Origin: Eleginops maclovinus
Lineage: Eukaryota > Chordata > Actinopteri > Perciformes > Eleginopidae
DNA: 64,000 nucleotides
NCBI RefSeq assembly: GCF_036324505.1
Contig: NC_086362.1
Coordinates: 5,081,043 to 5,145,042, forward strand
Direction: 5' to 3'
Part shown: positions 35,247 through 46,500 of the stretch, piece by piece
How positions within the stretch are numbered: the first letter of the stretch is position 1
Layout: the number at the start of each line of letters is the position of its first letter
Translations under genes and position numbers: made by a program
Notes under the pieces: model-generated
What the model saw: only the letters and a program-made list of their open reading frames with translations
Databases searched by the model: none
Told to the model about the DNA's origin: nothing

Positions 35247-35545
35247 CAGTTGTGAAGGAAGTAGTCAAATACTGTACTTGAATAAAAGTACCAATACTGC
35301 ATTGTAAACATATGAACCTTTTTAAAAATACAATATTTTTAGCATTACAATAAACTTAAAGCACAAAAAGGGTTCACTGTGCAGATTGAATAAGTATGTT
35401 TTTACATAATAAGTAATTTTTACTGGTGGTTTATGTTACTTTTAACATGAGATAATATTTAATCATTTATCGTTTGATTTGTTATTATTAGTCTAACCTT
35501 CCTACACCACTCGAGTAAATGTACTGAGATACTTTCCAGCACAGT
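35247..35545 (+). mobile_element. Short hAT-like non-autonomous element, ~299 bp
   Basis: The left end CAGTTGTGAAGGAAGTAGTC and the right end (reverse complement CTGTGCTGGAAAGTATCTCA) resemble the CAGTGGTGGAA-type inverted ends of a very common percomorph element. Inside, TACTTGAATAAAAGTACCAA and CGAGTAAATGTACTGAG match its typical AAGTA/GTACTT-rich texture. There is no transposase. The hAT assignment is inferred from the ends, and no clear 8-bp target duplication is visible. Confidence 0.55.
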
Positions 35546-38500
35546 ATAAGCAAATTCATACGGTAATATCTATATAAAAGACTTCAGGTGGTACATGGCC
35601 ATCTCTTTCAGTTCTGATCTGAGATATTTACGGGACCGGGAGGATAATTGCTCACATCCATCCATTTCAAGGTTTTTTGTCCTTGTTTTATTGTAACATC
35701 AGGGCTGTCCTTTCAGACTTGTTGAATCCTATTAACTTGGATTTTTTGAAGTTGGAATTTTGCACGGATTTTGCTCTCAAAAATGTTAACATCAAGCTTA
35801 TCTGTATATTCTATGTTAGTTTTTTGCGAGAATAGCTGAAGAACATGAAAATAAAGCAACGTGCACCGGACTGGAGGTCAGAATTCAACTTTGCCCCCTG
35901 CAGTATCGACATACTGTATCCTTTTTCTGCTTGGGAAATTTCTTCTTAGCAATACAAGTCATTGAAGAAACGACTAAGGATAAAACATTGAGGAACTTTG
36001 TTTAAAAAAAACTCCATTCTAATGTTGAATATTGGTATTTATGAGAATTTGGCAGCTTTGTCTTGCAACATATGGTATTTTTCTCACACAGACACTGTGG
36101 CACACATGCTAGAATTCTAAAAATGCTTTTCTGCTTGTAGCATGTTTCAGTGAAAAATCACACTAGGATCTCGATTCCAAAGCTTCAGGTGTTGTAAGCT
36201 AAATTATATATCCGTACTCATTGTGAGACTTTTATAGATGTGCCTTTGGTAAACATGGAACTTTACTTAGATTTTTTGGGGTGAAAAGCGTTAACTGTGT
36301 TGAACTACTTGTGAACGGTAGAGTCTGAGTGAAAGCAATCCATAATAACTATTACAATAGCAAAGTCAAAGTGCTTATCGAGAAGGCTCTATTTCAGATA
36401 AACCATATATTTTGTTATTGTACTTTAATGATTAACTCTTTGATATGGAAGCATTGTTTAAATTTGTCCCAAACTCTACCCACTGCTACATGTTCTTCTG
36501 ATGATACTGACTCTACCTAGCCGATGGTACTTGCACAGTTGAGGTTTAACCTGAGAGTGTACTGTACCTTTTACAGCAAACTATTGCTAATCCTCTCACA
36601 CAACACAATAGAAGCATCACCTGCACACAAAAGAGCCAAACGGGATTAAACATGGCCGAAAGATTGAATTAGCCTGTTGTGTTGCACTGACCTTCACATC
36701 TGTGAACATGCATCGTTCACGAAATCAAGATTGGATTTGTTTAATGAGGTAAAATGCTTGAGTGTACAGTAAATGCACAAGGACGCCTCGGCTTGCTGAT
36801 GCTTTCATGAAGATCTATTCAGCAGCCCTGATCACAGTTTAATCCACAGCGTAATTATAAAACAGGGGACTGCATGTTAATCTCCCTTTTGCCTGACGTC
36901 AATTTTTCTTTTCCTTGTAATGCTTCCCAGGCTTTTCAAGGAAGCCAGATTCTCACAGCTGCCAGTGTTCCTACACATTTGGCCTGCATGGTTTGGAAGC
37001 ATCGCTTTGTTTTTTTTTAGGTCCATGCAGTATGGGGGGAGAGGGATCTATTTAGCTGCTATATTAATAGAGATGAATGGACTTTTGTATGCATGTGTTG
37101 TGAGCATGACAGCCTGTTCGAAAGCATAGCTGGATAATACTAAAGCATGTGAAAACAAGTGGATAAGTCCTTCCAAGGCTGAGGTTTTCCTTTACACACT
37201 CCTCTCTAGCACTCTTTGTACACACACAGTTGCATGCGCACACACTCACTCGCATTTGCATTTGAGCTAATCCCAGAGGTGTAATCAATGCGGAAATACG
37301 TGGCATCAGCAGTATGACAGCATGCTGCAGCACAGCTAGCATAGCAATGAGGATCGAGAAAATCAAGCCTTTAAGAATGGGAACCTTATTAAATAAAAGC
37401 AGGATGGGTCAATACCGGCTATTGACAAGTCCGCGAAGCCTGTACTTCAAAGCCCCCCCCCCCTTCCCTTTGCCTTTTACCAGCCCAGCAGGGAGACAAG
37501 TCTGCCCAGTCTGTGTCAAACTGGTATCCTTGAATGCTAATGCTACATCCTTGGGAGGTAACTTTGTAATGATCTACAAGGGAACTTCAAATCCAATCAC
37601 AAATCTGTGCATGGAGGGATCCCTACAGTATTAAACCAGTTTGATTGAACCCATTATAACATACAAGAACAAATAAAGTGCACACACACAAACAATAACT
37701 CCATTATGAGTTATCTTAACATCCTTAGAGTCTGTCATCATAAAGCCTCATAATCAATGAAGGCCTTTTAAAGAGCTACAGATGTCTATAGCTACGTTCT
37801 TTTTTTTCTTTCCGCCATTGTCTGTTGTACTCTGATCAGCAGCAGGTATTCTGTTGAATTAACAAAAGTCTGAAGGCTTTTTCTACCTTGTAATACTTAG
37901 CCCTGTTGTCTATTTGCCCCTGAGCTAGCTTTTAATTTCTTGTTCCATTATCCCATTAATAGAAACTCAAAAGCTTTAATGCCTCACGATCAAAGAAAAT
38001 ACATTTGAGTTGAATTAATCCAATTTGCAGCACTCAAAACATATTTCCATTCCTGCACAGTAACAAGCTACAGGGCTGAAGTATCATGTAATGACACTGG
38101 CTGTGGACAAAATGGATTTGTGATTTTCTTTTTTCTATTTCAGTCCTGATATGACGTATTAAGAATGGATAAATGTAGGAAAAGAGGATAAGCCCGAAGA
38201 CACTGGGAGAGTCTGATACCGCTATATTAATGTTAAGACGTTTTACAGTGAAGGCTCAGAGTTGGAGCTCAAATGAACTCGAACATGTTCAGATACATTT
38301 CGACAATAATCCCGTATGAAAAGTCAGACGGAACACTGGAAGCTGGGATGACGCAAAAAAAGACTCGAAGAAGAATTGAATATGATATTCAGTCTGTCTC
38401 GTATGTTTTTCATATTTCCATCTGCAGTACGTTAGGAGTATTAAATAAAATCACTTTCTTCGTGAGCCACATTCACATAATGGACATCAATGTGTTAATT

Positions 38501-40688
38501 CCACACCAATGTCTCTGGACAACTAGAAAATCTGACGTCTTTGCTGCTGTGTGGACGCAACATAAATACTGTTAAACTCGTATGAGACTTGTGGTAACAC
38601 ATTGAGTAGGAGACATCCAGGATTTAATGAGTGGAGCAGCTTTCTGATGAGGAAAAAGGAAAACGAGACAAAATGAAACACGGATACATTTTGTAAATTT
38701 CCCTTCAATCAAGAGTTAAATTCTCTTGAAGTTATAGACTGCTCCTCTGTTGGATTTTTTTCCACTGAAAATGTGTTTCCATTTGTGTCAGTCTCTCAAA
38801 GGAAACTACTGCACTTAGCCGCCCACCACTTCCAATGTTAAACTCTGACTCGTTGTAACCTAAGGGCTGGGGGGGGAAATGTGTCCTGTTGCTATAGTCA
38901 AACTTTTCACATTAATGCTATTGACCTCCAGTCTTCATAGGGGGGTGCAGTAGGCCTCTAAATCCACATGCGCTCCACAAGCTCAGCAGAAAGATGTGGC
39001 TCTGGAGTGAGTAACTCCATTGATTTCATTTCACAGGGCATTGGATTCGGTAGATCATAGCACCTACAACAAGATTGGGTTGGCATGGATTTTCTCCATC
39101 GGGTCAAAGAGGCTTATACCATAATAGTTTTTTATTACTTTTTGGCTCCTAAAACATACCCATGTATCATATTTCTGACTACTGCTCAATATCGCGCACA
39201 CATCACAGACAGGTCAATTCTTTCCATGTGATTCCTTCGCCGCTGTCTCATATTGAGAAAAACTCTATTTGATTTGCCATGAACCTTTATGTATAGAGTG
39301 CAGAGGGGGTGCCCGCTGAGATGTACTTTTTTCACAGCTTTTGTTTAGCCAAGGCAGACATCCTATATGAAATAACAACCTCATAGCTTCCCTGTGCAAG
39401 CTTGTTACTGCAAGGGCTACAAAGGCAATCACCAGGTAATGCTTTTTTATACCCATTTGCTTTTTTCCATTCTTTTTTATGAAAACCTAAACCCGGGGGA
39501 ACGTCACATGAACGACCCAATTGGCTTTCAACACACTGAAAATTCTTAAAAAGTGTTCGCCTAAGGGAAGGTAGTTAGGTTTAACATTCAAGACAAGATT
39601 AGGGTTAGGGCTTTGCCATTTTAGTTGGCATGGCTGCTAATGAATTAATCATCTGCTCTAACGCCACATAAAATCAATTTATTGCAAGGTGGAAGAAGGG
39701 GAGCAAACTGGATTTGTCCCTTTTTTTTTTGCAATATCGTAATAGTCAGACCAGACTTTTACACTAACATGTGTGCATGTGCCAATCTGTAAATGCGTTA
39801 AACACGGTGGTCCCATTCGGTTTTTGAACAGATTTGGGGCCAATAGCTTTGCATCTCCCCGTTCATGATTAGCCGTGGATACGTTCAGAGAGCGCATCCT
39901 ACGGGAGCAAAGTTCTGGCCCTGCCTCGACTACCAATTATCACTAAAGAAGAGGGCTAATTAAAGTTTGATTAAGTTCAGACTGTTCTCGAGGATATGCA
40001 GAGAAGGGGATCGGGCGGGGTCCCACGCAAGATCACACGGTGTCTGTCAGAGGCAGGCGCTGTGAAATTGGATTGTTGGCCGTTATCAACCTTTGACCCT
40101 GAGTAACACGGCGCATGGTGAATTTAGCTGCTTGGAACAGGAAAACTCACTCCGGGGAAAGAAAAATAGTGGTGCTTCATGTCCACTGTGGCCAAGAGAA
40201 CTGTCACGAGAGAGCCATTCAATAATGAGGTCCAAGAGGAATTGGATTTTTTGAGGAAGATTCTTTTTCACTGAGTAATATAAGCAAGGAGATAAAAAAA
40301 AAAGCACAACCGATGCAGTCCACATTTGTCCAGATGACAGTTAGATCTTTAAAAGTAATATTTATGAGTTCTCCACAGCAGGAGAGATTGTGCTGTGTAG
40401 GAAGTTGCGTTCCTTCGGGAGCTGAGTTGCAGGTATGGAACAGGAGGTTATTGCCCCCTTAAGGGGAACAACATCCCTGCTTGTTCAACGGTCGGCGGGG
40501 AGGTACTTGGGTACAACACGCCAAACGTCCTCCTCTATCTGCGTCCTTACTGGGCTTGACATACACCGCGCCGGCACGGGCTTGCTGCGTTACTAATTCA
40601 TCACATGCACTTGCATATTAATAGCGCACCTTTTCGTGGCAAGCAAACGTATGCACGAGGCGGCTCCGGGTTGTATTTTTTAAAACAG
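35546..40688. other. Unique DNA, no gene recognised
   Basis: Open frames reach 106 codons without recognisable content. A C-run lies at 37450-37462. The blocks around 36770-37080 and 37830-38000 are repeat-free with many TTAAT words. The telomere-like GATTAGGGTTAGGG at 39597-39610 is only two units and not significant. Confidence 0.5.
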
Positions 40689-40807
40689 GAAGAAGGTGAG
40701 GCCAGTCAGGTGGAAGAGCGGAAGACGACGGATGGCAATAAAAAACACTCTGCCAGAGAGAATTCTGGGGGACTTTTTCACTCAGTGGCTTCTGCGAGTA
40801 AGCAAAG
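40689..40807 (+). CDS. Possible internal exon, unidentified
   Basis: An acceptor-like tract (GTTGTATTTTTTAAAACAG, ending at 40688) is followed by 119 bases open in one frame, ending AGCAAAG|GTAATT, a fair donor. The frame begins EEGEASQVEERKTTDGNKKH and ends near HSVASASKQ, a hydrophilic, charged peptide with coding-like codon texture. It would start in phase 0 and end in phase 2. No family is recognised and no partner exon is seen nearby on this strand. It may be a real exon of a large gene or a chance match. Confidence 0.18.
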
Positions 40808-42659
40808 GTAATTATGATAATGGACTTTAATGGCTTTATAAGTAAGCACTAATGGCCATGGAGATTGAGAGTGTACATAGTACTGCACCTGACCTTCATA
40901 TTCCTCTATGAATTCAATCTAACTCACTCTGTGAAGCTGAATGTGGGGAATGCATTTGCTGCTTGGCACAGGGTATTGTTTTGAAAATCCTTTAGCCTGA
41001 ATCTGTTAAGCTTTGTCTTTCAGTCTGGAAAAAACACATTGTTTCAGCTCCCGTTCCCACCTGCTATCATCTAACTGACTCACGCCTTCTCCCTGTTCTA
41101 GAAGATTAACACTTGCTTTCTTTCTTTCTCTCTAGAACCCCTTGCTTTCCTCCCTTTCCTCCTTTTTTAAAATTTCTTTCTTTCTGAAAAAAAATCCAGC
41201 TTCAGCACTTCTAAAGCTCATTCCTCCCCCTCAACCTTTCTCCTCTCATCTCGCTTCTCTACTTTTGGCTGGGGGTTAAGGGATGAAGGGCTGTCTGATC
41301 GGGTGTCTGCACATCAATCTGAGCGCCAGGCTTTTCTTCTTTCTCCACAGACTCGGATTATCTATTGTCTTCTTTCCTTTTTCCGATAAAATGTCGACCA
41401 TCTCAACATTTCCTTCTTGAGTTTAATGATTTTAGATCTATTTCCCTAATGCATCCCTATGCGCCTCCACAGAACTTGTCTCCCCTGCTCAGTTTTTTTT
41501 TGTTCTGTATCGCACTGGCACAACCATTTATCAATGTCAATCACGTGTTTTAAAACTCAACAGCCTTGCACACATCGATTAGCGCTGAATAAAGAATAAA
41601 GCACGATGCAAATTTCAGATCAAGGTCGATAATGGAATAATAAGGGCAAACCACAACCTCTTAATGAATCGGTTGATATCGCCCTCTGCCCCTTTAGTTA
41701 GAGGAAACACGAGGGCCAAGGGAAGGAAGACGTGACCTTTTCATTTACATTCATTAACACTTTAAAAACCAGAGTTTTCAGATGTTATCATACAGGAGGA
41801 AAAGGTATGAAAATTAAAATCGAAGAACAACCAAGAGATTCCCAGCCTTATTAAGAATGCAAATGGTGGTATTAAAAGCAGAACGTGGACATCAGGGATA
41901 CCTTAATGGTGCCAGGTAAGTACTGTGAATGTATCAGGTTGTCCGTGACATTACATGAAAGAGAATTTAAAGCAGCATCTAACAGGAAGATTTACAGCCC
42001 ATATCAACGTCTCCCTTTCAGCCTTCTCCATTTTGGTTATACAATCATCTTTTTTGAGGAAAAGAAAGAGAAAAAGTAATTTCGGACACAGGCTTAGTGA
42101 AAAAACATGATGAGAGAATTCCAATTTACCTGATACTCATTCTTCTCTTTCCCCCTGAAAACAGAAGCTATTATGGTAGGCAAGGCTGTCATGCAGAAAA
42201 TAAGTGTGTCTATGTAATTATACACATAAGCCCCCTCGCTTAAAACCACACTGATCCAGTCACAAAAAGGATTCAAGTTTCAGAACTGCTATGGTTACAC
42301 AGAATTATCTCTGCTGTATAGTTTTGATATTCTGACAGGGATACATTATACTCTATCTCGCATGCGACGCGACTAAAGTTCATTATGAAAAAAGAGGCAG
42401 AGCAGGCAGTAGATGATCCATTGTCTTCATTCTCATCTTCTGCAGATGACGTCAGTCTGGCATCAAGTCTGTACAGCCTGAGTGGGCTTTCTGTCTGAAA
42501 CACTAAATTCTTTGGTTTTAGAGTCTCACCATCTAACGAGTGGATATCATGAGTATAAGCTTGTTTTCTTTTACATGAATTATTGAGTAAACTGTAGTTA
42601 AATACATTATCCTCAAGCCTTTATTTCTGTAAGGACATGGTTTTGTAAAGAAAACTCAG
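40808..42659. other. Unique DNA with pyrimidine-rich tract
   Basis: A strong pyrimidine-rich stretch covers about 41085-41270, with TTTC units, and further CT-rich sequence runs to 41400. It contains acceptor-like sites (for example TTCTTTCTCCACAG ending at 41350), but what follows is not coding. No gene or named repeat is recognised. Confidence 0.5.
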
Positions 42660-43265
42660 AAGTGGAGATAAAAGTTTGACCTGGACGCACTACATTTGGG
42701 ATTTAGTTTGTTCACTGTTCTGAGTCTTGACTCTCTAAAAGACTTTCACTGTATTGAAAATGTGCTCATTAGATACCAGGCATACTATTTCGACATGTCT
42801 TGACTTATAAACTATTAAAAAGGAACATGCTTTGAGACTTGAAGTCGTAAAATACCGAAACGATAGAGAACAATGGCGACCACAAAGCATTACACACCAT
42901 GAGAATATCAATATCAGACTAATGCATTTCAAGGAACACCATTCAGAGAACTGAAAGAGTTGGAATTGACTTGAAATGTCCTGATAAAGACTTGTCACGT
43001 ACACAGATTATTCCCTGATTTCACATATTGAATTGGACCTAAATGATGTGTCCACATTTCATGGACTGTCCTCGTGTAACTAAAGTAAAGAATTGGGGTT
43101 GTCTCTTAACTTATGTTGGGTGTCTTGACACTTGATGTGGACTTAACCTCAACAACTTCCCAAATGACGTAAGGCTTGCTTCGACTAGACTCGAGACCTG
43201 TCGTAAGATCGGACTCATCGTCACTTACTTGACATTATACTTGGACTTCTCTGGATGTGTATGCC
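42660..43265. repeat. Degraded CTTGAC-rich interspersed repeat
   Basis: Words such as GAGTCTTGACTCT, GTCTTGACTTATA, GAGACTTGAAGTC, GAATTGACTTGAAATGTCCT, GATAAAGACTTGTCACG and GGTGTCTTGACACTTGATGT recur. This fits a heavily mutated copy of a GACTTGAGACTTG-type repeat common in spiny-rayed fish. Borders are approximate. Confidence 0.4.
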
Positions 43266-43339
43266 TTCTACCTACCCTAAAAGACTTAAAAATGGCCAAC
43301 ATTAATACCTATCAGGCTGGAGATTTTCTGTTCACGCCG

Positions 43340-43527
43340 TGTTATAATTATCCCCACACCTGGTATAGTGGATGTCATGTATTGTGATCCTGCAGCTATT
43401 GTAATGTTCATGTGAATACAGCTTCCACTCCGTACGGCGGTTCCCCTGGGTACCCGGCGGTGAAATAAAAGACCTGAGTGTTTTGTAGTCGGTTTTAGTT
43501 TGATCTGCCTGTATAGTGAGTGCAACA
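43340..43527 (+). repeat. Possible solo LTR, 188 bp
   Basis: The segment begins TGTTATAATTATCC and ends GAGTGCAACA, so it has TG...CA ends with a short inverted TGTT/AACA. It carries an AATAAA signal at 43464-43469, about 60 bases before the end, as LTRs do. The five flanking bases on each side (CGCCG and AGCGA) do not match, so a target duplication is not shown. Confidence 0.25.
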
Positions 43528-46500
43528 AGCGAGAAATTGGTCATCTGGTTTGTTTGTTGTTAACCGTTGTGAGAGCACGGTTGAGTAGCATGTTGGTCGG
43601 CGTTATCTTGTGTGGCTGATCAAAAGGCGGCTCTCATTTTGTCTGTGTTACTTTTTCTGCACAATTTCCAGCTGTGAAGACTCTGACCATCTAGCATAAC
43701 CCAATGGCATATCACTCACTCAATAGGCGTTGGAGGGAAGGCTTGTGAGTTTGATCGTGTTGCACAAAGGGAAGTGCTATTAAGCAGAGACAGAAGCAGG
43801 ACAATAAAGAAGGAACTTATGCAATGGAGCCCTTTTAGCGATCAGTAGGACGAAATGAAAAGAAGGGGTTGGGGTTTATCAAAGAGACGGAGGGGGAAAG
43901 CGAGAGAGACGGAGATTGCCCCAGCTGGCGCAGTCTGCTGGGAGCAGGTAGTGTATTTGGGTCAGCACATTGCATCATCAGCAGTTCTCCAAACCTGCCT
44001 GAGCAAATAGAGAAGGGGCCAACCTGCCCGACGAGCTGCATTATTAAGACGTTCTGCCTCCGCGCTCACATGGTGTGCTGTAGTCTCCCACATATACAGC
44101 ACATTGAAACATACTGTACCTATGAACACCAATTCCTGTAAATGTCAGCCTCCAGCAAAAACATACACACACATGCCCTCAGGTTGGCTCTGATCAGTAG
44201 GAAAACTGAGGGTGTTTCATTAGAAGTGATCATGACTTGTGCTTAGGCCTCTATCTCTCTGTCTCCCATAGGAATGTCTCCTTGCGATTATGTAAATTAC
44301 ACAGATAATGGTTTCCCATAAAACAATGTTTTAGATGCAGCCATAATATAATACTCCTGATAGAATCGTCTGGATAGGATTGGAAAATATGCAACATAAT
44401 ATGTTTTTCCAATTGCTCTCAAATCTTTGCTGATTGTTCTTATACAACCTTTTAATGTTAGTAGTAATGTGGAAATCTCGGAGCAAGGTCAACCAGTTGT
44501 CAAAGTAGTTGAATCATTTTCTACTTTGTTCTGCTTTCAGCTCCTCGGTTGTTTTAATGCGTTCATAAATTCAACATTTTACATTATAAGTCACTTTGGC
44601 ATTATTCACTAACAGGCAATTAATTAGTTATCAAAACATTTCCAATTGGAGCAGCAAAAAGATCTGATACAGCTTTATTTTATACATATGCACTGACCCT
44701 TCCCAAGATATGTGAATCATAGTCTTGAATGGGTATCTTTGGTGGAATTTATTTTGAAGTTATTGTAAATGTTTAACACTTTTACTACAAAGACAGACAC
44801 ACACAATATAGCTGAGGCTTTACAGTTACACGATATGTTGTATTTCCTTGGTTATTATTAAGTGTCAGCCCAAGTCATTTACAGAGCACCTCTATTGGAG
44901 TCCTGAAAGCCCACAACAGACTGAAGAATGGTTGGGGCCTTCAGCTTCCTACATTTAATCAGTCAAAACCCCATTTAGTTTAACACAAAAACTGTTAGTA
45001 GAGAAACAGTGTGAGACAATCTATTAGATGGTTCATAAAGTAATATGAGGAATCCCATACCACACATTTTTTAGCGCTTGAATACCTCAGTCAGTCTTTA
45101 GTATTTTGTGGAAACATCGATTTAAAAAGAAGACTCTTGGTTTATCTACTTTTATCGACTACATTGAGCCACGTGTAACAGGTTGTGAGACAAAACAATT
45201 GCACGTAAGAAAATAATGAACCGCATTTTGCTATGCGTTACACGGACAGTGATATTAATGCAGAATAACAATTCAAAATAAATCCAAACATAGCGCCACG
45301 TCTTTCACTGCCCTGACTTCTTCAGAACTACATTTTGGGTTGCACTCGGGAGGCGAACCCGGGCCCTATTTTTAACTTTGCGGTATTGATGATTTTGCAG
45401 GGCTGTGTAATGCCTGCATTTTAATTGCATACTTGTGGCATCGGGGAATAAACACAATTAACTCAATGTGGGTGGACTTCAATCACAAAGATGCAGTGTA
45501 GTGAGAAAAAGGTTGTTAGAAGGTAATTATGACTTTGTGATTATTCATTATACTGCTTCCAGCGTGTGTGTGTGTGTGTGCACTTATTTATGAGGATATG
45601 TGTTGGCCGGCGTGTATGTACAGTAAGCAGTATTTTATATTTCATTACAAGAGGGGAATTGTGCTGAAAGGGGCTTCTTTTGCTCTTAACAAGATTGTTT
45701 AACAGTTTCTAATTTATTTACTTTTTCATTCTCATCTCGATGATTAATGGTCGACAAATCAGTGTGTTCACCATTGTATTTCAAGTAGGGAAGTCCAATG
45801 GAGGTAGTGAGTGAAGTGGAATGGATTGAATTCATATCAATGCAGAAAATTCTAAAGCAATAAGGCAATTAAAAAGTCTTTTATTCAGGTGGAGGCTGCT
45901 TTTAGATAACTTTCCAGCTCTCGCTTAACGAATTTTCTCCTGCTTATAACATTTTGAAAAAAGCATTTTTCTACCATGAATAGTGCTTTTATTGCAATCT
46001 ATTACTCACGTTGCCCTTAAAAGAAAGATCTCACAGCACCACAGCTTTTAAATAGGAAATCCTATCCTTCGTTTAGCAAGGGATCTGAATCTGTGACCCC
46101 CGTGGTCAGAAGGGAAGTATGTCTGCACCTTTTACACCAGACTCAACCTCATAACCCTCCATCAAGCATCCACAACTGGGCCCACGCATATTCCCCTACC
46201 TACAACAGAGGGAGGCCCATTTGGAGCCTGGGGCTGGAGTGGATCCATCACCCCTTCCCGTGTAGGATGAGGAATGAGTCGCCGTGCATCACCCTAATGG
46301 TCTTAGCCGTCAGGGGTGGGATGAGTCGGGTCTCCCCCCGCCGCCCAGGCTAAGTGCTCGGGGAGGTGATGGAGCAGCGTTCTGTGCAAATGCATGACAT
46401 GGTTAATGCCCTGCACCACATCCGAGACCAGCCATCAGTCTCCACCTGGCTGACAGACGGCCGGAGATAGTGAGGAGTTGTCTTATCAAATGCGGTTATA

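Noticed and set aside
39597..39610. Telomere-like GATTAGGGTTAGGG
   Set aside because: Only two units, easily chance.
41330..41400. Strong acceptor-like TTCTTTCTCCACAG
   Set aside because: The following sequence has stops and no coding texture; the whole area is pyrimidine-rich.
45286..45370. Box B-like word GGTTCGCCTCC on the minus strand
   Set aside because: No box A at the right distance, no tRNA cloverleaf and no SINE tail.
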